From Paenibacillus thiaminolyticus (GTDB lineage: Bacteria > Bacillota > Bacilli > Paenibacillales > Paenibacillaceae), in contig NZ_CP041405.1 of assembly GCF_007066085.1 (NCBI RefSeq), positions 1,240,001-1,304,000 of the forward strand: 64,000 nt of DNA, written 5' to 3'. The notes beneath the pieces were generated by a model. The model saw nothing but the letters and a program-made list of their open reading frames with translations. It did not search any database and had not been told where the DNA came from. Of the stretch, positions 36,397 to 45,714 are shown piece after piece; position 1 is the first letter of the stretch, and every line of letters starts with the position of its first letter. Both the position numbers and the translations under genes were made by a program.

Positions 36397-36498
36397 ATGC
36401 AATCCAAAAAGTGGTTCAAAATTATCGTCTATCTGATGCTGGCGGCCATGCTTGTGTCCACTGCGCTCGTGCTGATCGAGCCGTTGTTATACGGCTGA
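36397..36498 (+). CDS. prli42: Stressosome-associated membrane peptide Prli42
   Basis: A 33-codon ORF encodes a one-pass membrane peptide with a basic N-terminus (MQSKKWFKIIVYLMLAAMLV), matching the Prli42 pattern of a KxxK start and a YLMLxAMLxST helix. In Listeria, Prli42 anchors the stressosome to the membrane. AAAGGAG lies 12 bases before the ATG. It is divergent from the PepT-like gene; no rsbR-type genes are in the window. About 165 gene-free bases follow, with a GC-rich hairpin near 36517-36560. Confidence 0.85.
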   Translation: MQSKKWFKIIVYLMLAAMLVSTALVLIEPLLYG

Positions 36499-36662
36499 CA
36501 TCGGCAGCATCCGGAATGGGAGGGACAGGCTGTTCCCGACAGGACCCCTGTCCTCCCGCTATTCCCGTGCACTCGGCGTTCCACCGCTCCGTTCATGACC
36601 ATTCCGCCCATGCTGAGGCGGGAACTCACTCCGCCTGCACTCGCTTCTACCTGCATTCGCTT

Positions 36663-37439
36663 TTACCTGCTCCGCGCCTCCAATGGCTCGTCGATCGCTT
36701 CGTCGTACTCCAGCACCTCGGCCAAGTAAGGCAGCAGCAGCCGGCCGACGTCCTCTACCGTAAATTCCATGCCTGTGCAGTCCTCCAGGGAAGTGACTCC
36801 ATACTCGCTGATTCCGCACGGCACGATGCCGCTGAAGCCGCCTGCCTGGATGCCGCTCTTGACGTTCAGGGCGAATCCGTGGCTCGTGATGAAGCCCCGG
36901 TGCCGGCTGCATTTATTGAACTTGACGCCGATAGCGGCCAACTTCACGTCGCCGACCCAGACGCCCGTATATTCCGGCTTGCGGCTTCCCTCGATCCCGA
37001 ACGAAGCGAGCAGCCGAATGATCGCTTCCTCCAGGGAGCGCAAGTAGCCGTGAAGGTCGATCCGCTTCCCTTCGAGCAGCAGAAGCGGATAGCCGACAAG
37101 CTGCCCCGGACCGTGATAGGTGATATCCCCGCCGCGGTCAATCTGATAGACGGCGATGCCTTGCGCCTTCAATTGCTCGGGAGACAGCAGCAAATGCTCC
37201 GGATGCCGCTGCGATCCAATCGTATAGGTCGGCGGATGCTCCAACAGCAGGAGCGTATCGTCCCGCTCGCCGCTATCGACCTGCTTCACGATGCTTTTTT
37301 GCAGCTCCCACGCTTCGCCATAGTCGGTGAAGCCCAGATGGTGAACACGAAGACTTCTCCCGTCTTGTCCCGATTCTGCCGTTCCATTCATCCTGATATC
37401 GCCTTCTTCTGTTAAAAAGTCTTCTCTCTTGCCGTTCAT
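36663..37439 (-). CDS. lipB: Octanoyl-[acyl-carrier-protein]:protein N-octanoyltransferase LipB
   Basis: The 258-residue protein transfers octanoate from ACP to lipoyl domains. Hallmarks are EHPPTYTIGSQRHPEHLL near residue 65, RGGDITYHGPGQLVGYPLL near 98, and the catalytic region KLAAIGVKF and GFALNV; the catalytic Cys lies in IVPCGI near 205. The gene follows the E2 gene, whose lipoyl domain it may serve. The ATG at 37439 follows GAAGGA; a second good start lies at 37391. Confidence 0.93.
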   Translation of the reverse strand: MNGKREDFLTEEGDIRMNGTAESGQDGRSLRVHHLGFTDYGEAWELQKSIVKQVDSGERDDTLLLLEHPPTYTIGSQRHPEHLLLSPEQLKAQGIAVYQIDRGGDITYHGPGQLVGYPLLLLEGKRIDLHGYLRSLEEAIIRLLASFGIEGSRKPEYTGVWVGDVKLAAIGVKFNKCSRHRGFITSHGFALNVKSGIQAGGFSGIVPCGISEYGVTSLEDCTGMEFTVEDVGRLLLPYLAEVLEYDEAIDEPLEARSR

Positions 37440-37453
37440 GCTGGATCCTTCGC

Positions 37454-38851
37454 TCAGTACACTTTCGTATCGAGCGTATAGCCTTCCAGATTCTCCTTCA
37501 CCCGCTGCAGGAAGCGGCCGCAGATGACGCCGTCCAAAATGCGGTGATCGAGCGATAAGCACATGTTCGCCATCGAGCGGACCGCGATCATGTCATTGAT
37601 AACGACCGGCTTCTTCACGATCGACTCGAACGTCAGAATCGCCGCCTGCGGGTAATTGATAATCGGGTAGGACAGAATCGAGCCGAACGAGCCAGTATTG
37701 TTCACGGTGAAGGTTCCGCCCTGCATATCATCGGGTCTGAGCCGTCCTTCGCGCGTTTTGCGCGCCAGCTCGTCGATTTCCCGGGCGAGGCCCGCAATGT
37801 TCTTCTGATCCGCATGCTTGATGACCGGCGTCAGTACCGAGTCTTCCGTGCCGACCGCCAGCGACAGGTTGATGTCTCGCTTGACGATAATCTTGTCGAC
37901 AGCCCAGACCGAGTTCATGATCGGATAATCCTTGATCGCGTTGACGACCGCCTTCAGCACGAAGGCGAGATAGGTCAGATTGAAGCCTTCCTTCCGCATG
38001 AATTCGTCCTTGACCTTGTTGCGCAGCAGCACGAGATTCGTCACGTCGACTTCAATCATCGTCCACGCATGCGGAATCTCGGAGACGCTTTGCCGCATCC
38101 GGCTCGCGATCGTGTGACGGATAGGCGTCACATCAATGAACGTCTCGCCGCGGCCGGCTTCCTCTACGTCGATGGTCGGTATGCGCGGCGAATCCGCCAG
38201 ATGGAGCCCCGAATGGCGCACCGGCACCTGAGCCGCATCCTGCAGCGGATTCGAAGCCGCGGCGGGCGATGCCGCGGCAGGCTGAGCCCCCGGCGATGAG
38301 GCTGCTTGGCGCTGCGTCTGTACGCCTGCTTGGCGCTGCGTCTGTCCGCCCGCACCTGCTCCACCGGCCGCGGCGGGCGTGCCTGACTCGACGGCCGCAA
38401 GCACGTCCTTCCGCGTAATCCGGCCGCCTAAGCCCGAGCCCTTCAAGCGGGTCAGATCGATGCCATGCTCGAAGGCCAGGCGTTGGACCGCAGGCGAGTA
38501 GCGCCCGCTCATATCTTGCCCGGCGGAACCTTGCGCCGGGGCATTGCCCTGCGCGGCGGCAGGTTGGTCCGCCTGCTCTGCGCCTGCCGGAACCCCTGCC
38601 GCATCCGTACGGACGCGGCAGATAACGGCGCCGACGTCGACCGTCTCGCCCTCTTGGGCGATAATCTGTTCCATGACGCCCGCTTCGGTAGCCGGCAGCT
38701 CGGCGACGACTTTATCGGTAATGACTTCACAGATCGGCTCATACGCCTCGAACGATTCTCCAGGCTGCTTCAGCCATTTGCCGATCGTAGCCTGCACGAG
38801 CGATTCGGCTAACTGCGGCATCGTGATTTCTTTCCCATTAACATCAGACAT
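37454..38851 (-). CDS. bfmBB: Branched-chain 2-oxoacid dehydrogenase E2, dihydrolipoamide acyltransferase
   Basis: The 465-residue protein starts with a lipoyl domain (residues about 8-85, lipoylated Lys in EVITDKVVAELP), then an Ala/Pro/Gln-rich linker, a peripheral subunit-binding domain (YSPAVQRLAFEHGIDL, residues about 122-160), a second Ala/Gln-rich linker and the catalytic domain with the active-site DHRILDGVICGRF near the C-terminus. It forms the core of the complex that makes branched-chain acyl-CoA primers. Its linkers contain two near-identical TQRQAGVQ-like units. Confidence 0.94.
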   Translation of the reverse strand: MSDVNGKEITMPQLAESLVQATIGKWLKQPGESFEAYEPICEVITDKVVAELPATEAGVMEQIIAQEGETVDVGAVICRVRTDAAGVPAGAEQADQPAAAQGNAPAQGSAGQDMSGRYSPAVQRLAFEHGIDLTRLKGSGLGGRITRKDVLAAVESGTPAAAGGAGAGGQTQRQAGVQTQRQAASSPGAQPAAASPAAASNPLQDAAQVPVRHSGLHLADSPRIPTIDVEEAGRGETFIDVTPIRHTIASRMRQSVSEIPHAWTMIEVDVTNLVLLRNKVKDEFMRKEGFNLTYLAFVLKAVVNAIKDYPIMNSVWAVDKIIVKRDINLSLAVGTEDSVLTPVIKHADQKNIAGLAREIDELARKTREGRLRPDDMQGGTFTVNNTGSFGSILSYPIINYPQAAILTFESIVKKPVVINDMIAVRSMANMCLSLDHRILDGVICGRFLQRVKENLEGYTLDTKVY

Positions 38852-38950
38852 TGATTTTCACTCCCGTTCTTGACAACCGGCCGGACCCGCGAATCTGCGG
38901 CATGCTAGAGCACAGTGCCGGCGTTCCGCCTGTCCGGCCGCTTCCCGTCC

Positions 38951-39934
38951 TTAGAACAACGCCAGCTCGCGCATGGCATCCTTGACCTTATCCTTGTTCA
39001 ACATAAAGAATTTCTCGAGCGGAGGGCTGTACGGACCTGCCGGAATATCCGGGCCGCACAGTCTCTTGATCGGCGCGTCCAGATCGAATAGAAGCTCTTC
39101 CGCAATAATAGCGGATACCTCCGCGCCGACGCCTCCCGACTTGTTGTCTTCATGAATGATCAATACTTTGCCCGTCTTCGCCGCCGCTTCGAGAATCGCT
39201 TCCCGATCCAGCGGCTGAATTGTGCGCAGATCAAGTATATGCGGGCTGATTCCTTCCTTGGCCAGCTCATCCGCAGCCTGCATCGCCATATGGACGGGGA
39301 GGCTGTACGCGATGACGGTAATATCCGTTCCTTCGCGCACGACATTCGCTTCTCCGATCGGAACGATATAATCGCCTTCCGGTACTTCCCCGCTAATCAT
39401 GCGATAACATTTTTTATTCTCGAAGTATAGTACCGGGTCCGGATCGCGGATGGCCGCAATGAGCAAGCCCTTCGCGTCATACGGCGTAGCCGGAGCGACG
39501 ATCTTCAATCCAGGCGTGCCGAAAAATACCGATTCGGGACATTGCGAATGGTACAGTCCGCCAGCCACCCCGCCGCCAATCGGGGCGCGAATGACGACCG
39601 GACAGGTCCAGTCGCTGTTGGAACGGTAGCGTATTTTTGCCGCTTCGCTAATGATCTGGTTCGTCGCCGGGAACATGAAGTCCGAATACTGCATCTCCGC
39701 GATCGGCTTCATTCCGACCATCGCGGCGCCGATCGCGACGCCCGCGATCGCGGATTCAGCCAGCGGCGTATCAAGCGAGCGCGCTTCGCCGAATTGCTCA
39801 TACAGCCCCTTCGTCGTCGTGAACACGCCGCCCTTGACGCCGACATCCTCGCCGAGCACGAATACGTCGGCATCCCGTTCCATCTCTTCCTTCATCGCCG
39901 TTCGTATTGCATCAATATAATCGATTACCGCCAT
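38951..39934 (-). CDS. bfmBAB: Branched-chain 2-oxoacid dehydrogenase E1 beta subunit
   Basis: The 327-residue transketolase-like subunit has GEDVGVKGGVFTTTKGL near residue 28, GMKPIAEMQYSDFMFPA and the His-containing region GGGVAGGLYHSQCPES, as in E1 beta of the branched-chain complex. It pairs with the E1 alpha protein to decarboxylate 2-oxoacids with thiamine diphosphate. The ATG at 39934 overlaps the upstream gene by ten bases and has GGAGGAGG before it. Confidence 0.94.
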   Translation of the reverse strand: MAVIDYIDAIRTAMKEEMERDADVFVLGEDVGVKGGVFTTTKGLYEQFGEARSLDTPLAESAIAGVAIGAAMVGMKPIAEMQYSDFMFPATNQIISEAAKIRYRSNSDWTCPVVIRAPIGGGVAGGLYHSQCPESVFFGTPGLKIVAPATPYDAKGLLIAAIRDPDPVLYFENKKCYRMISGEVPEGDYIVPIGEANVVREGTDITVIAYSLPVHMAMQAADELAKEGISPHILDLRTIQPLDREAILEAAAKTGKVLIIHEDNKSGGVGAEVSAIIAEELLFDLDAPIKRLCGPDIPAGPYSPPLEKFFMLNKDKVKDAMRELALF

Positions 39935-40956
39935 GTGCCTGCTTCCTCCTCCGCATAGACGTGCCGCAGCGCCTCTTCGCCAGCCGGGAAGGAAGCCTGC
40001 TCGGCGTAGGCAATCTCGCGATCCATCATCGATTTGATGTCCGCGATCAGCTGCGCGTCCTCTTCCTCCGACCAGAGGCCGCATTCCATCAAATACGCCT
40101 TATAGCGAGGCAGCGCGTCGTTCTTCCAGTTCATGTCCACTTCTTCCTTCGTCCGGTATACCATATCATTGTCCGAAGTCGAATGCGGAGTCAGCCGGTA
40201 CATGACCGCCTCGATAAGGGTTGGCCCTTCGCCCCGAAGCGCCCGCTCGCGCGCTTCCTTGACTGCGCGGTACATTTCCAGCACATCGCAGCCGTCAACG
40301 CGCACGCCCGGGAAGCCATAGCCGAGCGCCCGGTCGCTGATGCGTCCCGCCACCTGCTTGTCCAGAGGGACGGAGATGGCATACTGGTTATTCTCCACCA
40401 TCACGATCATCGGCAGCTTATGCACGCCTGCGAAGTTGCAGCCCTCGTGGAAGTCGCCCTGGTTGCTCGAGCCGTCTCCCAGTGTGACGAAGGAGACCGC
40501 TTCTTCCCGGCGCATCTTCGCCGCAAGCGCAATGCCAACGGCATGCGGCACCTGCGTCGCCACCGGACTGGATCCGGTGACAATGCGAAGACGCTTGCAG
40601 CCGAAATGGCCCGGCAGCTGCCGACCGCCGCTGTTCGGATCCTCCGCCTTGGCAAAAATGGCCAGCATCAATTCTCTTATAGTCATACCGACGGACAAGA
40701 CGAATCCGTAATCGCGGTAATAGGGTAAAAAATAGTCTTTCTCCTTATCCAATGCAAATGCCGCACCGATCTGGGCAGCTTCCTGACCGATACCGGATAC
40801 GTGAAAATTTATTTTTCCCGCCCGCTGCAGCAGCAGCGCCCGTTCATCGTACATGCGGGCAAGCCGCATCTTCCGGTACATGTCAACCGCCTGTTCATCC
40901 GAGAGTCCGAGGGACTCATGCCTCGTCTTCTGACGAGTATTCACTTCCGGCGCCAT
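39925..40956 (-). CDS. bfmBAA: Branched-chain 2-oxoacid dehydrogenase E1 alpha subunit
   Basis: The 343-residue protein has the thiamine diphosphate motif GDGSSNQGDFHEGCNFAGV followed by ENNQYAIS, and the phosphorylation-loop-like region RLTPHSTSDNDMVYR. The segment GKINFHVSGIGQEAAQIG is characteristic of the branched-chain rather than the pyruvate enzyme. The start at 40956 is eight bases after AAGGAGG; an in-frame ATG at 40986 lacks a site. Confidence 0.94.
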   Translation of the reverse strand: MAPEVNTRQKTRHESLGLSDEQAVDMYRKMRLARMYDERALLLQRAGKINFHVSGIGQEAAQIGAAFALDKEKDYFLPYYRDYGFVLSVGMTIRELMLAIFAKAEDPNSGGRQLPGHFGCKRLRIVTGSSPVATQVPHAVGIALAAKMRREEAVSFVTLGDGSSNQGDFHEGCNFAGVHKLPMIVMVENNQYAISVPLDKQVAGRISDRALGYGFPGVRVDGCDVLEMYRAVKEARERALRGEGPTLIEAVMYRLTPHSTSDNDMVYRTKEEVDMNWKNDALPRYKAYLMECGLWSEEEDAQLIADIKSMMDREIAYAEQASFPAGEEALRHVYAEEEAGTWR

Positions 40957-41092
40957 GAAGCAGACCTCCTTATTCATCAAGTCCATCGAGAGTATAATAC
41001 CAGGTACTAAGACTTGACTCTAAACATATTATACTCTCATCATTCTGAAAAAGAAAACATCAGCTATGGTCAAGCTTCCGCTTCCGGATGCG

Positions 41093-42520
41093 TCAGATGT
41101 GAATCGCTTTGCCTTCAACGCCCAGCATCGCTTCGGTCAATATCTCGGAGAGCGACGGATGCGGCCGGATGACCTGTCCCATCTCCCATGCGGTCGCATC
41201 CAGCAGCATGGCTACCGAAGCTTCCCCAATCAACTCGGTCGCATGGGGCCCGACGATATGGACGCCGACCAGATCGCTGGAGCGGGCATCCGCAATCACC
41301 TTTGCGAACCCTTCCGGTTCGCCGTGCACCAATGACTTGCCGACCGCATGCAGCGGCACGCGGCTGACCTTCACGTCATAGCCTGCGTCTCTTGCTTCCC
41401 GCTCCGTCCGGCCGATCGAGGCTGCTTCCGGACGGGAGTAGATCGCGCGTGGAATGTTCCACGAGTCATAACCAACCGACGTATCGCCGCACAGATGGCG
41501 CACGGCGGTCAGACCTTCGGCTGCTGCGGCATGAGCCAGCTGCAGGCCGCCGATAACGTCGCCAATCGCATAAATATGGGACTCGTTCGTCTGCATCCAC
41601 TCATTGACGCGGATGAATCCTTTTTCCGTCTCCAAGCCGACATTTTCCAAGCCGATATTCTCGATATTGGCCTGTCTTCCTATAGATACGAGCAGTTTGT
41701 CCGCTTTTATGCTTACGCTCTCCCCGTTTGCTTCAATGATGAGATGAACTTCTCCGTTCTCTTCATCCTTATGTACCGCATCCGGCTGAAGCACCGCCTT
41801 CGTATGGAAGCGGACGCCCCGCTTCGCCAATTGCCGCTGGAGCTCACGCGCCGTCTCCTCCTCTTCCATCGGGACAATCCGCTCCCCCGCTTCGATGACA
41901 TCGACCTCCACGCCGAAGTCGGCTAACATCGATGCCCATTCGACGCCAATGACGCCGCCGCCCAGAATGGCGACGCGTTCGGGAAGCTTCTCCCATTCCA
42001 ACGCCTGATCCGTCGTAACGATGAGGTCTCCATCGGCCTCCAGTCCCGGCAGCAACCGCGGACGAGATCCGGTCGCGATAATGAGATGCTTCGGCACAAT
42101 CGTGTCGGCCTCCTTGTCCGGGTACTCGACCGCCACCGAACCGCTCTTCGGGGAAAAAATCGACGGCCCCATGACCCGCCCGGTGCCATGAATCACTTCA
42201 ATCGCATGCTTCCGCATCAGCATCGAGACCCCTTGATGCAGCTTCTCGACAACGTCCCGCTTGCGCGCCTGGACACGGTCGAAGCACAGCTTCACGCCCT
42301 CGACCTCGATGCCGTAGGCAGAGCCGTTCACCGCTTGCTGATACACTTCCGCGCTGCGCAGCAGCGCCTTGCTCGGAATGCACCCGCGGTGCAGGCAAGT
42401 TCCTCCCAGCTTCTCCCGTTCGATGACGACAACCGATTTACCGGCTTGCGCCGCCGCGATGGCCGCGACATATCCGCCCGTTCCTCCGCCCAAAATGGCT
42501 ACATCAACTTGCTTTGTCAT
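41093..42520 (-). CDS. lpdV: Dihydrolipoamide dehydrogenase (E3)
   Basis: The 475-residue flavoprotein has the FAD motif ILGGGTGGYVAAIAAAQAG, the redox disulfide GGTCLHRGCIPSKALL, the NAD motif AILGGGVIGVEWASML and a C-terminal catalytic HPSLSE. It reoxidises the lipoyl arm of the E2 subunit. It is first in the lpdV-bfmBAA-bfmBAB-bfmBB set. Upstream there is no ptb, bcd or buk, which precede these genes in Bacillus. The ATG at 42520 follows AAGGAG. Confidence 0.94.
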   Translation of the reverse strand: MTKQVDVAILGGGTGGYVAAIAAAQAGKSVVVIEREKLGGTCLHRGCIPSKALLRSAEVYQQAVNGSAYGIEVEGVKLCFDRVQARKRDVVEKLHQGVSMLMRKHAIEVIHGTGRVMGPSIFSPKSGSVAVEYPDKEADTIVPKHLIIATGSRPRLLPGLEADGDLIVTTDQALEWEKLPERVAILGGGVIGVEWASMLADFGVEVDVIEAGERIVPMEEEETARELQRQLAKRGVRFHTKAVLQPDAVHKDEENGEVHLIIEANGESVSIKADKLLVSIGRQANIENIGLENVGLETEKGFIRVNEWMQTNESHIYAIGDVIGGLQLAHAAAAEGLTAVRHLCGDTSVGYDSWNIPRAIYSRPEAASIGRTEREARDAGYDVKVSRVPLHAVGKSLVHGEPEGFAKVIADARSSDLVGVHIVGPHATELIGEASVAMLLDATAWEMGQVIRPHPSLSEILTEAMLGVEGKAIHI

Positions 42521-42712
42521 ACCAAGCACTCCTTTTTATCGTCCGAATCCATTGGTTCTATTGTACTCCCTTTTTCCGGCACCGCCAAACCTGAATCTGT
42601 CAGCGGCTAGCGTCGGGACAGCGCTATCTGATTAGACAATCCCCCGATTTCAAGGTAAGATATAACATAGTTAATGATGAATGATGAACATATTCCGACA
42701 GGTGATCTATTC

Positions 42713-43081
42713 ATGAGACAGGATACGCATGTGATAACCCGCTTTATCGCCATCTTGCTGCTCGTCATTCCGGGCCTTCTCGCGACCTTCGGCTTTCTGA
42801 CGATGAAGAACGTCATCTTTGATTACATCGCCGATCATGGGAATGACAGTCTCGCCGCCCCATCCTTCGGCTGGCTTCCTTTCCTTGGCGGCTTCATCAT
42901 GTTCGCCATCGGAGTCGCCTTTATCGGCGGATGGGTGTTCTACCGCGACCGCAAGCGGAACTACGTCGCCCCCCGCTTCCGCAAGAAGAAGGGGCCGCGG
43001 CCAGCCTCGTTCAAGCCCATGATCGATCAGCAGGCCAATGCCCGCGAGGTTTCTTCGTCCGAACCTCCCGCCTCGCCATAA
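42713..43081 (+). CDS. DUF2627 family membrane protein (YqzF-like)
   Basis: The 122-residue protein has two hydrophobic helices (about residues 8-30 and 50-75) and a basic, proline-containing tail. The start RFIAILLLVIPGLLATFGFLTMK and the GGWVFYRDRKR boundary match YqzF/DUF2627, encoded beside the branched-chain dehydrogenase genes in Bacillus too. The ATG at 42713 follows AGGTGAT. The function is unknown. It is divergent from lpdV. Confidence 0.82.
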   Translation: MRQDTHVITRFIAILLLVIPGLLATFGFLTMKNVIFDYIADHGNDSLAAPSFGWLPFLGGFIMFAIGVAFIGGWVFYRDRKRNYVAPRFRKKKGPRPASFKPMIDQQANAREVSSSEPPASP

Positions 43082-43084
43082 CAC

Positions 43085-43130
43085 AAAACGGTCTCCCCGC
43101 CCTTCCGGACGGTTGGAGACCGTTTTTGCA
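43085..43130. terminator. Bidirectional terminator
   Basis: AACGGTCTCC and GGAGACCGTTTTT form a 10-bp stem (43087-43128) with T-runs on both strands. It separates the converging DUF2627 and VanZ-RDD genes. Confidence 0.88.
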
Positions 43131-43137
43131 TTTCCTT

Positions 43138-44640
43138 TTATTTACCGGAGCGGTCTTGATCGAGCTTGGCGCGCAGCCGCGCCAGTTCCTTTTCAACCTG
43201 CTCTTCCCGGCTCCATTGCTTCGCTTCGTCTTCGGGGGCCGTCTCTTCCTGCTCCGCCACAGCTTCAGGCCCTCCCGGGGCAGCATCCTGAGACTCCTGT
43301 ATCTCGACGGAGGCAGGCAATTCCTCCTGCCGCTCCGCCACGGCATCCGCCCGAATAATAAGCTGCGATCCATCCTGGAAATCCATCGTGCGGCGGACAG
43401 GCGGATTCTCTTCCGCTTCCTCCCTCGTCTCCTTCGGATCAGCCGTTCCCGCGTAAGGCAGCATCCGGTCCGGGATCGTGATGGCGTTGCGGGTTCCGCT
43501 CATTTTTTCATAGAAGAGACGCTTATCCCGCCGGAAAATATGCAGCAGGACATGCAGACCCACGAACGCATTGAAGACGAGCCATAGAATGATGACGATC
43601 CACGCGAATCGTCCCAGTTCCAGGATAGATCCGGAATTCATCACATAGAAAAATACATAATTGATCCCGCCGATGCCGAAATACAGCAAGCCGTACCGAA
43701 TGAGCAGACCTTTGAAAGAAAGCTTGTTCGTCCGCTCCGGATCCGCCGCCAAGCGGTCATCGATCAGATGAATGCGCGTCACCCATTTGCCGAACGTCTT
43801 CCCTTCGGTCCACAGGGGCATCAGCATGAAATAGACGAAAATCGTGATTGCCAGCACCCACCCATTGGACTCCAAGTAATTCAAGAAGTGATCAACATCA
43901 TTCCCGTTGGCCGCCACCATGAAAATGGCGATAATCCAGTAAATAAATCCGATGCACAAATAGTCGAGCCAGAGCGCAATCGCCCGGCGAATGAAGCCGA
44001 CCGGCCTGCGCGTCAGATCCACGTCCGCATCCAATTGGCTGCTGCGCGGCAGGAAATACGTAATCAAGGGAGCCAATAAAAATCCAAGCATCCCCCCGAC
44101 CGTATTGAGAAGCAAATCATCGACATCGAACAGCCGGTACGGGCACGCATAGATCCCGTACAAGCCCGTGCGCTGCGTCGTCTCGAAAAAGAGAGACACG
44201 ACAAAGGCGATGATCGTCGTCGACAAGAACGATTTGCGGAAATAATAACGAAGATAGACCCCAAGCGGCAAGGTTAAGACGACGTTGAAGGCCGCCTGCC
44301 AGAAAGCCCGCTCCCCTAATATCGTCACATAGGTCGAAGGCTGGGACCAGACGACATTCGTCTCCTTCATGATGTCGCGTATGAATGTGAATGGAACCCA
44401 TTGAGAAAAGACCCCGCTCCCGCCGGGCACGCAGTTGTCGCGATTGGCTGGCAGAGGCAGAATGACGAGATAGTACGCTGAAATAAAATAAAGCAGCATC
44501 GAGTACAGCACAAATGACCGTACTTTGTTCACATAGCCGTATTTGCGGTACTGCACGATTAAAAACGGCAGCGTTAGAAAAAAGGCCACGATCGGAAACG
44601 TAATCAATGCGATTTTGATCGGAAATAAATAAGCATTCAT
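43138..44640 (-). CDS. VanZ-RDD membrane protein
   Basis: The 500-residue membrane protein joins an N-terminal VanZ-like domain (about residues 45-205; FFETTQRTGLYGIYACPYRLFDVDDLLLN) to an RDD domain (about 210-350; GFIRRAIALWLDYLCIGFIYW, then EGKTFGKWVTRIHLI). Eight or so hydrophobic helices are visible. The last 110 residues are hydrophilic and acidic and probably cytoplasmic. The combination is known in Firmicutes but has no settled function. Confidence 0.85.
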   Translation of the reverse strand: MNAYLFPIKIALITFPIVAFFLTLPFLIVQYRKYGYVNKVRSFVLYSMLLYFISAYYLVILPLPANRDNCVPGGSGVFSQWVPFTFIRDIMKETNVVWSQPSTYVTILGERAFWQAAFNVVLTLPLGVYLRYYFRKSFLSTTIIAFVVSLFFETTQRTGLYGIYACPYRLFDVDDLLLNTVGGMLGFLLAPLITYFLPRSSQLDADVDLTRRPVGFIRRAIALWLDYLCIGFIYWIIAIFMVAANGNDVDHFLNYLESNGWVLAITIFVYFMLMPLWTEGKTFGKWVTRIHLIDDRLAADPERTNKLSFKGLLIRYGLLYFGIGGINYVFFYVMNSGSILELGRFAWIVIILWLVFNAFVGLHVLLHIFRRDKRLFYEKMSGTRNAITIPDRMLPYAGTADPKETREEAEENPPVRRTMDFQDGSQLIIRADAVAERQEELPASVEIQESQDAAPGGPEAVAEQEETAPEDEAKQWSREEQVEKELARLRAKLDQDRSGK

Positions 44641-44671
44641 CGTTGCTGGCTTACCCCTTTATTGCACAGTC

Positions 44672-45409
44672 ATGTTTGATATCTTTATGGCGTCAGGCTG
44701 CCGCACACCGAAGTCTTATTTTGGACGCGATCGTATACGGCGATTCCTTCAACGTTCGTATATTTTACCGTATTTCGCCGAATTCTCCAATATAAAATCT
44801 GGCAACGCGCCCGCTCGACAAACCGAGTTCGTTTTTCGAATCCGACAATTCGATTTCGCAGGGCCATTCGAAGTGTTCGCTGTAACGGAGCAGACGCTGC
44901 ACTCCGCAGTCAGTCCTTTTCTCGTTCACACCGTGTCAGAAGACGGCAAGCTGGTAACCGCACGGAATGATTTGAAAGTACAGCCTGATTACAGCTATGA
45001 CAATGCGCCTCGCTTCGATATTCTCCTCGTGCCCGGCGGACTGGGAAGCCGGACGGAAATGTATAACAAGACGACGATTCAATGGATAAAGAGTCGCATG
45101 GATGAGGTAAATATTATGGCCTCCGTCTGCACCGGGGCCTTAATCTTGGCAGAAGCCGGATTGCTTGACGGCAAGACAGTCATAACCCATTGGAACTCCT
45201 ACGACCGCATGGAAAAGGACTACCCTAACCTGACAGTGAAGCGGAATGTAAAATATGTCGATGATGGCAAAATCGTCACATCCGGCGGCATCTCGGCGGG
45301 CATCAATATGTCCTTCCATCTCGTCAGCCGGCTGATGGGCAAGGACGTTGCCGAACGTACGGCCAAAAGTATGGAATATGATATTGATTTATCGAATGAG
45401 CCTAGATAA
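44672..45409 (+). CDS. DJ-1/PfpI family protein with abnormal N-terminus
   Basis: From about residue 50 the 245-residue frame reads as a DJ-1/PfpI protein: RQFDFAGPFEVFAVTEQ, then ILLVPGGLG and the nucleophile Cys in MASVCTGALILAEAGLL with the partner THWNSY. The family normally starts only a few residues before DFAGPFEVF. Here no ATG, GTG or TTG is at that place; the only upstream ATGs add about 50 unrelated residues and have no clear ribosome binding site. It may be a gene with a lost start codon. Its chemistry (glutamine-amidotransferase-like or glyoxalase-type) is not predictable. Confidence 0.6.
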   Translation: MFDIFMASGCRTPKSYFGRDRIRRFLQRSYILPYFAEFSNIKSGNAPARQTEFVFRIRQFDFAGPFEVFAVTEQTLHSAVSPFLVHTVSEDGKLVTARNDLKVQPDYSYDNAPRFDILLVPGGLGSRTEMYNKTTIQWIKSRMDEVNIMASVCTGALILAEAGLLDGKTVITHWNSYDRMEKDYPNLTVKRNVKYVDDGKIVTSGGISAGINMSFHLVSRLMGKDVAERTAKSMEYDIDLSNEPR

Positions 45410-45714
45410 TTTATCGGAAAGCAGTTATCGATTGATGAGGAGAAATACCGCTCTACAACTCTGCTAAACATGTCAAGAAGCAAAAAAAGCAGTATGAAGC
45501 CGAATAAATGAATTCGATAGATTTGATGTTCTTTGCATGAGTGGTGAGATTTTTCTTTTCATATCCAGGTGATATTTCAATAGACAGATCTGCACCGATT
45601 AGAGAGATCCATTCGATTTGTAAACTTCCGTTTTCGTAGGAAATCAGGTCTTCCCATCATTTTCTTTCCCCACGGTTCATTGATAGACTGGGACAAAAGG
45701 AGGCTATGGGATCC

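Noticed and set aside
37439..37562. Longer N-terminus for lipB
   Set aside because: The extension overlaps the E2 gene in another frame and has no family similarity; a ribosome site precedes the inner ATG.
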